Shown here piece after piece: positions 1 to 5,001 of a stretch of DNA of 10,231 nt (its first letter is position 1; every line of letters begins with the position of its first letter). The stretch spans positions 1 to 10,231 of the forward strand of contig CAIUHB010000099.1 in assembly GCA_903898855.1 (NCBI GenBank). The letters run 5' to 3'. A program made the translations under genes and the position numbers. A model generated the notes under the pieces. It was not told where the DNA came from. It searched no databases and saw nothing but the letters and a program-made list of their open reading frames with translations. Source of the stretch: an uncultured Actinomycetes bacterium. Lineage in GTDB: Bacteria > Actinomycetota > Actinomycetes > Nanopelagicales > Nanopelagicaceae.

Positions 1-74
1 CCAAATACCAGCGCCCAGAAGGTGTCAAAGAACATCCACCAGCCTTCTGAAAGGCCATCCAGGATTTTTCCCAT
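1..74 (-). CDS. Permease, YraQ/UPF0718-like, N-terminal fragment (partial)
   Basis: Only the first 24 codons are inside the window; the gene continues past the left edge. Translation begins MGKILDGLSEGWWMFFDTFW and runs on into ALVFG, a hydrophobic aromatic stretch that looks like a first membrane segment. From memory this resembles the start of actinobacterial YraQ/UPF0718-type permeases, whose transported substrates are mostly unproven. The ATG at 74 is the only possible upstream start, because an in-frame TAA lies three codons before it. There is no Shine-Dalgarno sequence. A TAAGAT hexamer ends 6 nt before the ATG, which suggests a leaderless transcript. The gene is divergent from nnrD, with 22 bp between the two start codons. 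The family call rests on a short peptide and is tentative. Confidence 0.5.
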   Translation of the reverse strand, partial: MGKILDGLSEGWWMFFDTFWALVF

Positions 75-96
75 GAGTTCATCTTATGCTTGCGGT
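75..96. promoter_or_regulatory. Compact bidirectional promoter, both sides apparently leaderless
   Basis: The 22 bp between the two divergent starts contain TATGCT on the plus strand (85-90), followed by 6 nt and the ATG of nnrD. On the minus strand they contain TAAGAT (86 down to 81), followed by 6 nt and the ATG of the permease. The two hexamers share the TA step at 85-86, and both start codons lie exactly 11.5 bp from it. TAnnnT about 6 nt ahead of the start codon is the usual form of leaderless promoters in Actinobacteria. No good -35 box was recognised. The promoter reading is an inference from spacing and sequence. Confidence 0.5.
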
Positions 97-855
97 ATGG
101 AAAATAAGCGCTCGAAATATCTAGCCCCAATAGCTCCTACCTCACACAAGTACTCCCGTGGCATTGTGGGCGTCATTGCGGGCTCTAATGAGTATCCCGG
201 CGCGGCAGTTCTCTGCACCGGGGGCGCGCTACGTGGCGGTGCTGGATATATCAAGTTTCTCAACCAAAGCCAGCGCGCTACCGATTTAGTTCTGAACCGA
301 TTTCCAGAAGTAGTGCCGGTGGAGAAAAATTCTGAACTTACCGCCGATGCTTGGGTAGTTGGTCCCGGCTCTCCTTCGCTAAAGGTAATTCCCTTTGCGC
401 CATATTTAGTTCTAGATAGCCTTGCTATCTCACTGGCACCGACAATTACCGGCGACACCGTCGTTGTAGTTACGCCACATGAGGGCGAGGCTCGTGAGTT
501 GGGTTATGAGACTGTGGATCGAGTGGAGTGCGCCAAGAAGATGGCGGAGGATTTTCGCGCCTATGTAATTCTCAAGGGCGCCGGAACTGTCATTGCCTCA
601 CCAACTGGCGAAGTGTTGATTGATACCAATGGTGGCCCCGAGCTTTCCACAGCAGGCACCGGTGACATTCTGGCGGGTTTGACCGCCTCCATGCTCGCCT
701 CATGGCAACCAACTGGCGCAGAGCAAATTATGGAAGTACTCGAGTACTCACTTCGCTTGCATGGCGCCGCTGGCAAAAAGGCTGCAACTAAATATGGAGC
801 GGTGACTGCTTCCGATGTACTTGAGGCACTTACTCAATTGGATCAAGACTTTTAA
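97..855 (+). CDS. nnrD: ADP-dependent NAD(P)H-hydrate dehydratase (stand-alone NnrD)
   Basis: Predicted cytosolic metabolite-repair enzyme that dehydrates hydrated NADH/NADPH back to the active cofactor, using ADP or ATP. The 252-residue protein has the ribokinase-like motifs in order: KYSRG plus VIAGS (18-30), YPGAAVL (33-39), GGALRGGAG (42-50), VTPHEGEA (125-132), LKGAGTVIAS (159-168) and NGGPELSTAGTGD (178-190). The last ends in the presumed catalytic Asp190. The usual N-terminal epimerase half (NnrE) is absent, as in many split versions. Two starts are possible. ATG 97 has a TATGCT -10-like element 6 nt upstream. ATG 73 adds 8 residues, has an AGGA Shine-Dalgarno 8 nt upstream, and would overlap the divergent permease start. 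I prefer 97. The customary DADAL-like segment reads VLDSLAIS (residues 105-112), one residue short and lacking the second Asp. The 3' end overlaps the convergent hpf gene by 26 bp. Confidence 0.88.
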   Translation: MENKRSKYLAPIAPTSHKYSRGIVGVIAGSNEYPGAAVLCTGGALRGGAGYIKFLNQSQRATDLVLNRFPEVVPVEKNSELTADAWVVGPGSPSLKVIPFAPYLVLDSLAISLAPTITGDTVVVVTPHEGEARELGYETVDRVECAKKMAEDFRAYVILKGAGTVIASPTGEVLIDTNGGPELSTAGTGDILAGLTASMLASWQPTGAEQIMEVLEYSLRLHGAAGKKAATKYGAVTASDVLEALTQLDQDF

Positions 856-1180
856 TTGATTGATGCTTTACATCTTTAGCTTTCTCATGAACTTTGCGAA
901 TCTGAAGCTGTAAAGCCTTTACCGCCTCATCAAAGGCAGCTAGATCATTAAAGCCTTTGCCTTCGGCTCGAAAGAATGGGCCAGCGCCATGAGTGGTGAG
1001 AGTGACTTCGTGCGAGCTCTTTCCAAATCGCGGGTTTGCTTCATGTTGGACTTCTACTTTTATACCTTCAATAGTCACACTAAATCGTTCTAGCGAGTGT
1101 AGTTTTTCAGTTGTAATTCCGGTGAAATCTTCTGCGAGTTGGGCATTGCGGGCATGAATGATGATCTCCATAACTTTCAC
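830..1180 (-). CDS. hpf: Ribosome hibernation promoting factor, short form (S30AE/HPF/RaiA)
   Basis: Predicted ribosome-binding stationary-phase factor that blocks the decoding site of idle 30S subunits. The 116-residue product shows the family pattern: an N-terminal HARNAQLAEDF segment, KLHSLERF, the strand VEVQHEANPRF, then VTLTTHGAGPFFRAEGKG, and the helix FDEAVKALQLQIRKVHEKAKD. It ends soon after that helix and lacks the C-terminal dimerisation domain of long HPF. The start was set by the ribosome binding site: GTAGGAG ends 4 nt before GTG 1180, whereas the ATG three codons later (1171) is 13 nt away. The last 26 bp overlap the end of nnrD tail to tail. It lies 102 bp downstream of the exported Lys-rich gene on the same strand, and no hairpin terminator was seen between them. 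Confidence 0.85.
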   Translation of the reverse strand: MKVMEIIIHARNAQLAEDFTGITTEKLHSLERFSVTIEGIKVEVQHEANPRFGKSSHEVTLTTHGAGPFFRAEGKGFNDLAAFDEAVKALQLQIRKVHEKAKDVKHQSIKSLDPIE

Positions 1181-1282
1181 GGTACTCCTACCCCTGCATT
1201 GATACAAGGAAAATTGAAAGATTGATGAGAAGTTGTAGGGCTTGCTCTCAACTAGCTGACAAACCCTCAACTCCTGCCATTT
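1181..1282. other. Short intergenic spacer with hpf ribosome binding site
   Basis: These 102 bp separate two leftward genes. Apart from the GTAGGAG ribosome binding site of hpf (1185-1191) I see no strong hairpin, no T-run terminator and no open reading frame. A weak AGTTG/CAACT dyad around 1231-1253 is too short to call. Confidence 0.4.
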
Positions 1283-1498
1283 TTAGAGAGTCTTAACCTT
1301 CAGCTTGCGGATCCGCTTGGCTCCGGCGACCTTCTTTGCCGAAGCCTTCTTCACTGCAACCTTTTTAACGGGATCCTTCTTGGCGGTTGAATCCGCAGCG
1401 GCGGCAACCTTCTTGGTTGCGGCCTCTGCCTGCGTGAGGGCAGCAGCTGGAACGAGGAGCGCGGCGCACAGGGTGAGTGCGAGAATTGTTTTCTTCAT
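1283..1498 (-). CDS. Small exported lysine/alanine-rich basic protein
   Basis: Unrecognised 71-residue protein. Residues 1-26 form a clear Sec signal peptide: MKK, a hydrophobic core ILALTLCAALLVPAAAL, and a probable signal peptidase I site after AEA (24-26). There is no lipobox, since Cys11 is preceded by TL. The mature part, about 45 residues, is extremely basic: about 14 Lys and 2 Arg against 2 Asp. It carries KKVA at 29-32, 45-48 and 55-58 and ends KRIRKLKVKTL. Such low-complexity Lys/Ala/Val tails resemble histone-H1-like or polyanion-binding sequences. Binding to anionic wall polymer, membrane or extracellular nucleic acid is possible but is inference. A purine-rich AGAGAGAT ribosome binding site lies just upstream of the ATG. 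It diverges from the glycan-exporter operon. Codon usage and signal-peptide logic support a real gene despite its size. Confidence 0.7.
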   Translation of the reverse strand: MKKTILALTLCAALLVPAAALTQAEAATKKVAAAADSTAKKDPVKKVAVKKASAKKVAGAKRIRKLKVKTL

Positions 1499-1648
1499 AT
1501 CTATCTCTCTTCTTTTCTATATTTACGGATGTATTTCGTCCAACAATCTGGTTGAACAAGGTGAATAGTGTTACTTCGCCGCATCTGACCATGCGCCACA
1601 GTCGGCAAACTGTGCAATTCACGCCCCTGTTGATGGCAGACTAAGCCC
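1499..1648. promoter_or_regulatory. Divergent intergenic region (Lys-rich protein / glycan exporter)
   Basis: These 150 bp should carry promoters for both flanking genes. On the leftward side an AT-rich stretch reading TAAATATAG on the minus strand (1517-1525) is the only -10-like element seen; it is close to the ribosome binding site and not convincing. On the rightward side no clear -10 or Shine-Dalgarno was found ahead of the GTG at 1649. The main structure is the inverted repeat listed separately at 1597-1614. Confidence 0.4.
1597..1614. repeat. Perfect 6+6 inverted repeat, possible operator
   Basis: CACAGT, a 6-nt spacer (CGGCAA), then ACTGTG: a perfect dyad with half-site centres 12 bp apart, the geometry expected for a dimeric helix-turn-helix regulator. 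It ends 35 bp before the exporter start and has no following T-run, so an operator fits better than a terminator. It does not match the actinobacterial LexA consensus. The regulator is unknown. Confidence 0.4.
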
Positions 1649-2530
1649 GTGCCCGAGAATCCGACGCTAGCTCCCAAGATTCAGGTCTTTGAACCACATA
1701 AAGCGAGCCTGCCGCCACTTATTCCATACCTAAAGGAATTTTGGAGTCGCCGCTCATTTGCCATCGAACTCTCGCGCTTCTCCGATAAGGCCGAATATCT
1801 CGATTCGAAATTTGGAAAAGTTTGGCTCGTGCTCAACCCATTGCTTCTGGCAATGATCTACTTCTTGCTTGTGACCGTCATTCGCGGTGGTGCGGCAAAG
1901 ACCCAAGGCCTAACCACTTTGGCTCACATTTTGATTGGTCTCTTCACCTTTTACTTTGCCCAGACCTGCATCTCTGCTGGCGCCGGCTCTATCACCGCTG
2001 GCGGGCGCTTGATTCTCAATCAAGCCTTTCCGCGCACGCTTCTCCCCTTCTCCAGCACTATCTCCGCCTTCTATCAATTCCTTCCAACTATTCCGGTCTA
2101 TGTCGCAGTCATCGTGATCGGAAAGTTTTTCTACCCAAACACTCACATCCCAGGCTTTACCTGGAATTACTTATGGATACCACTGATCATCGCCTGCGTA
2201 GGAATTACAGGCTTTGGACTATCGCTGCTCTTTGCCACGATGAATGTTTATTTCCGCGATACCAACAAACTCTTGGCTTACGGAACAAGAATCTGGCTCT
2301 ACGCATCACCAGTTCTCTGGTTGCCGGAGGCGCTACATGGATGGCATCGCTGGGTGCTCTACATCAATCCACTTGGTCCAGTCCTTGCTGTTACCTCTAA
2401 TGTTTGGATCAAGGGCCACGGCCCAACAACGGTAGAACTAATCTCCATGCTCGCGTGGGCAATCGCCTCACTCGTACTCGGCGGCTATTTCTTTATCTCA
2501 AGGGAGCGCGACTTTGCGGTCAGAATCTAA
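1649..2530 (+). CDS. ABC-2 type glycan exporter, permease subunit (Wzm/TagG/RfbA-like)
   Basis: Predicted membrane subunit of an ABC exporter for lipid-linked cell-surface polysaccharide or teichoic-acid-like polymer. The 293-residue protein has a cytoplasmic N-terminus (1-57), the family entry motif FGKVWLVLNPLLLAMIYFLL (55-74) as first membrane segment, and hydrophobic segments near 91-112, 135-160, 174-200 and 262-284. It also has the conserved NVYFRDTNKLL (199-209) and LYASPVLWLPE (217-227), followed by INPLGPVLAV (239-248). Length and order match the Wzm/TagG family. The start is GTG 1649, the only start after an in-frame TGA at 1631; no good ribosome binding site is visible. The stop overlaps the start of the ATPase gene by 17 nt, so the two are one operon. 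No glycosyltransferase lies in the window, so the exported glycan cannot be named. Galactan export for arabinogalactan in mycobacteria uses a similar pair. Confidence 0.85.
   Translation: MPENPTLAPKIQVFEPHKASLPPLIPYLKEFWSRRSFAIELSRFSDKAEYLDSKFGKVWLVLNPLLLAMIYFLLVTVIRGGAAKTQGLTTLAHILIGLFTFYFAQTCISAGAGSITAGGRLILNQAFPRTLLPFSSTISAFYQFLPTIPVYVAVIVIGKFFYPNTHIPGFTWNYLWIPLIIACVGITGFGLSLLFATMNVYFRDTNKLLAYGTRIWLYASPVLWLPEALHGWHRWVLYINPLGPVLAVTSNVWIKGHGPTTVELISMLAWAIASLVLGGYFFISRERDFAVRI
2501..2506 (+). promoter_or_regulatory. Ribosome binding site fixing a TTG start
   Basis: AGGGAG ends 7 nt before TTG 2514, ideal spacing for initiation there. The first ATG in the same frame (2553) has no Shine-Dalgarno. 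The site lies inside the 3' end of the permease gene, so translation of the two genes is likely coupled. Confidence 0.7.
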
Positions 2531-3332
2531 GCGCCCTCTTAATCCGGTCGTAATGCCAGAAGAGCTCGCCATTCGCATCGAGGACCTCTCGATTAAATAC
2601 AAAATTAATGTCGACCACAAGCGCACCTTAAAAAATATGGTGATGCGCGCCAGCCTCGGCCAGAGCGTGCGCACTCGCACCGTCGAAGCGGTCAAGCACT
2701 TAAATCTTGATGTAAAGCATGGATCGGTTCTCGGCATTGTTGGTGCAAATGGCGCCGGTAAATCAACTTTGATGCGATCTATAGCCGGAATCTTGCCTCC
2801 GACCGAGGGACGAATTATCGTCAACGGAAAAGTTTCTACCTTGCTCGCACTCGGCGTTGGATTTAACCCAGCTCTCTCTGGTCGCGACAATATTATTTTG
2901 GGCGGTCTCGCCTCAGGCATGACCCGCGATGAAATCGAAAGTAAGACTGATGAGATTGCCGCCTTTGCCGATTTGCCAGAAGGCTTTATCGATATGCCAG
3001 TGCGTACTTACTCCAGCGGCATGTACGGTCGTGTGGCCTTTAGCGTGGCAGTCAGCATGAAGCCGGATATCTTGCTTTTAGATGAGGCGCTCTCCGCTGG
3101 AGATGCCAGCTTTAAAGAGAAGTCATTTAATAAAATGCGCGAACTCTGCGCCGAAGCTAGAACCATCATCATTGTTTCGCACGCGCTAGCTACCATTACT
3201 GATCTCTGCGATACCGCCTTGTGGATGCATAAGGGAACGATGTTGGCTAATGGCAAGCCAGATGCGATTGTGGATGAGTATTTGAAGTTCCTCAATGTCG
3301 GAACTCTGCCCTCTAACTACGAAGATATGTAA
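2514..3332 (+). CDS. ABC glycan exporter, ATP-binding subunit (Wzt/TagH/RfbB-like)
   Basis: Predicted ATPase partner of the upstream permease. The 272-residue protein shows Walker A GANGAGKST (77-85), LGVGFNPALSGRDN (113-126), the Wzt/TagH-type Q-loop region, signature motif YSSGM (166-170), Walker B ILLLDE (186-191) and H-loop VSH (221-223). The early AVKHLNLDVKHGSVLGIVG stretch and the very degenerate signature are typical of polysaccharide and teichoic-acid export ATPases. It ends soon after the nucleotide-binding domain, so the C-terminal glycan-recognition domain of long Wzt proteins is missing. Substrate choice is therefore likely to be of the TagGH or mycobacterial type. The TTG start at 2514 is supported by AGGGAG 7 nt upstream; starting at ATG 2553 would lose 13 residues. 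The stop is only 1 nt from the end of the convergent membrane-protein gene. Confidence 0.88.
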   Translation: MRSESKRPLNPVVMPEELAIRIEDLSIKYKINVDHKRTLKNMVMRASLGQSVRTRTVEAVKHLNLDVKHGSVLGIVGANGAGKSTLMRSIAGILPPTEGRIIVNGKVSTLLALGVGFNPALSGRDNIILGGLASGMTRDEIESKTDEIAAFADLPEGFIDMPVRTYSSGMYGRVAFSVAVSMKPDILLLDEALSAGDASFKEKSFNKMRELCAEARTIIIVSHALATITDLCDTALWMHKGTMLANGKPDAIVDEYLKFLNVGTLPSNYEDM

Positions 3333-3333
3333 A

Positions 3334-3717
3334 TTAAGCTGGCCAGAAGTAAATCAAGCCGGTAATAGCAATAGCCAAGATAATCGCTTGGGTAAGAATT
3401 GAAAGCGCAGTATTTCTATCGGCGGCCTTGTCATCAGGAGATTGCACCTTTGAGAGAGTTCCCGCTTTTCCAAAATTAAAGGTTCCCATCAATCCAAAGG
3501 CGAGACAAAACTTCCGACGAGATTGAATCCATCCCACGGCAAAGATCATTGCTGGAATAAAGCTGACTAAGCGAGCTGAATGAGATTTCACATTTACGAT
3601 CAAAAGAATTGCGGTAATAATGGTAAGAATCGCGCCTAATACAGCCACGCTCTGGCGACGCTTAATCTCACTTGGGCCAATATTGCAGACACCTGCGGTG
3701 TATTGGTCTGAGCTCAC
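3334..3717 (-). CDS. Hypothetical multi-pass membrane protein with CNIGP motif
   Basis: Unrecognised 127-residue protein. The N-terminus carries VCNIGPSEIKRRQ (10-22), which I recall as a recurring motif at the start of small uncharacterised bacterial membrane proteins; a function is not known to me. Hydrophobic segments lie near 24-42, 49-64 and 105-125. Between the second and third is RRKFCLAFGLMGTFNFGK (67-84), with a second Cys and a Gly-rich turn; Cys11 and Cys71 may sit on the same side. A short acidic, polar loop (91-101) follows. The start is GTG 3717, with AGAGG 8 nt upstream. It begins 3 nt after the stop of the 45-residue membrane protein and appears to be the last gene of the long leftward operon. 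Confidence 0.7.
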   Translation of the reverse strand: MSSDQYTAGVCNIGPSEIKRRQSVAVLGAILTIITAILLIVNVKSHSARLVSFIPAMIFAVGWIQSRRKFCLAFGLMGTFNFGKAGTLSKVQSPDDKAADRNTALSILTQAIILAIAITGLIYFWPA

Positions 3718-3720
3718 GAA

Positions 3721-3858
3721 TTAAGCCTCTTCGTCGGCGAAGACTTCGTGGTTATCATCTTCGCTGCGAGCTAACCATTGGAAGAATGATTGAAGTGCGC
3801 CAAAGAGCACGGCGATGAACGCAAAGACTGCGAGCAACCTACGTAGCGCTTTTAACAT
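3721..3858 (-). CDS. Small single-pass membrane protein (45 residues)
   Basis: Short unrecognised gene. It encodes a basic N-terminus (MLKALRRL), one hydrophobic segment (residues 8-29, LLAVFAFIAVLFGALQSFFQWL) split here as two halves around Gly20, and an acidic tail RSEDDNHEVFADEEA. By the positive-inside rule the acidic tail would face outward, but the topology is not certain. It sits 27 nt after the cystathionine-synthase-family gene and 3 nt before the next membrane-protein gene, in the same direction. That spacing, plus the clean amphipathic layout, argues for a real gene. The ATG at 3858 has only a weak AGTAG upstream. It may form a complex with its 127-residue neighbour; this is inference. 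Confidence 0.6.
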   Translation of the reverse strand: MLKALRRLLAVFAFIAVLFGALQSFFQWLARSEDDNHEVFADEEA

Positions 3859-3885
3859 GTGCTTAATCTACTGGTAGTTGAGCTT

Positions 3886-5001
3886 TTATGCCTGAGACGC
3901 GGCAAGGGCTTGATCGATATCCGCCCATAAATCGTCAATATGTTCGATGCCCACTGAGATTCGAACTAGGTTGTGGGGAATAGTTGGGGCTTCACTGGCC
4001 CAGCGATGGCGACGTTCCCATAAAGTCTCTACCCCGCCCAGTGAGGTGGCATAGGTTAAAAGCGTGGAAGATTCGCATGCCTTATCGGCTGCCTGCGGCC
4101 CGCCCTTCACTTCGATGCAGACGATTGCACCAAAGCCAGCCATGAAGCTCTTGGCCATTTCATGGTGAGGGTCGGTAGGTAATCCTGGATAGCGAACTCG
4201 CTCAATGGCCGGATGTGTTGACAGGCGCTTAGCAAGCTCCATGGCATTGTGCTGGGCGCGTTCAAAACGAACTGAGAGCGTGCGAATTCCACGAAGTGCC
4301 AACCACGCTTCAAATGGTCCAGGAATGGATCCCGCTAATCGGCGTACTTCGATCAGGCGAGCAATCAAAGCTGGGTCTTTGGACGAGACCGATCCCATAA
4401 TTAAATCGCTATGGCCGGCTAGATATTTTGTCACTGAGTGAAGTGAGATATCAGCGCCAAGTTCGAGCGGCTTTTGTAGCAACGGAGTTGCGAAAGTATT
4501 GTCGACACCAACGCCAGCGCCAGCTGCTTTTGCCGCCTTAATAAGTGCGGGAATATCTGCAACTTCCATTCCTGGATTTGTTGGTGATTCAATCCAGAGC
4601 AAATTAGTGCCAGGTAACGTAGCAATAACTTCGGCGGTATCCGAGATATCTACATATCTCACCTCTGCTCGACCAGATTCTTCTAGCTGTGCCAACAAGC
4701 TCATCGTGCCGGTATAACTATGTTTGGAAGCGGTGATGACTGATCCGCGCGGAAGAAGTGCGAAGACCGCATTTGTGGCAGCAATTCCAGATGAAAATGA
4801 GACGGTCTCGCCGCCTTCAAGTGCGGAGATGGCAGCTTCTAGCGCGCTCCACGTTTCGTTACCGGAGCGACCATAACCAATTGGTCCGCCAGCATGAAAA
4901 GTTGAATTCATCGAGATAGAAGGATTGATCTCGCCATCTGGGCTCTGGGCTGGTCGGCCAGCGCTTACTACGATGGAATCGGTATGCAACTTCTTGCTCA
5001 T
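3886..5001 (-). CDS. Cys/Met-metabolism PLP enzyme, cystathionine gamma-synthase/lyase family
   Basis: Predicted cytosolic PLP enzyme of transsulfuration: either homoserine ester plus cysteine to cystathionine (MetB type) or cystathionine gamma-cleavage. The 371-residue protein has the fold-type I family landmarks: YGRSGNETW (43-51, phosphate-binding Tyr/Arg of the partner subunit), SSGIAATNAV (70-79), KHSYTGT (93-99, aromatic over the ring), ESPTNPGMEV (138-147), DNTFATPLL (167-175) and SVTKYLAGHSD (189-199) with Lys192 as the Schiff-base lysine. The start ATG 5001 overlaps the upstream TGA (ATGA), so translation is probably coupled. A longer in-frame reading from 5130 would duplicate coding sequence of the neighbour and is rejected. 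The MalY-type lyase two genes upstream makes a synthase role, giving Cys to homocysteine, the more attractive reading. Sequence alone does not separate synthase from lyase. Confidence 0.85.
   Translation of the reverse strand: MSKKLHTDSIVVSAGRPAQSPDGEINPSISMNSTFHAGGPIGYGRSGNETWSALEAAISALEGGETVSFSSGIAATNAVFALLPRGSVITASKHSYTGTMSLLAQLEESGRAEVRYVDISDTAEVIATLPGTNLLWIESPTNPGMEVADIPALIKAAKAAGAGVGVDNTFATPLLQKPLELGADISLHSVTKYLAGHSDLIMGSVSSKDPALIARLIEVRRLAGSIPGPFEAWLALRGIRTLSVRFERAQHNAMELAKRLSTHPAIERVRYPGLPTDPHHEMAKSFMAGFGAIVCIEVKGGPQAADKACESSTLLTYATSLGGVETLWERRHRWASEAPTIPHNLVRISVGIEHIDDLWADIDQALAASQA

Noticed and set aside
84..458. Leftward 124-codon frame inside nnrD
   Set aside because: It lies wholly opposite a gene with complete family motifs, has no recognisable domain and is a shadow frame.
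1305..1568. Rightward 87-codon frame opposite the Lys-rich exported protein
   Set aside because: Its hydrophobic Ala/Phe composition is the complement of Lys/Ala codons; the reverse strand has a proper signal peptide and ribosome binding site.
1822..2400. Rightward 192-codon frame overlapping the exporter permease
   Set aside because: Alternate-frame reading of a confirmed ABC-2 permease; the composition (rich in Arg, His, Ser, Leu, Trp) has no membrane or domain pattern.
3375..3391. CCAAG-N7-CTTGG hairpin after the ABC ATPase gene
   Set aside because: Only a 5-bp stem, no T-run on the plus strand, and it lies inside the convergent membrane-protein gene; not a convincing terminator.
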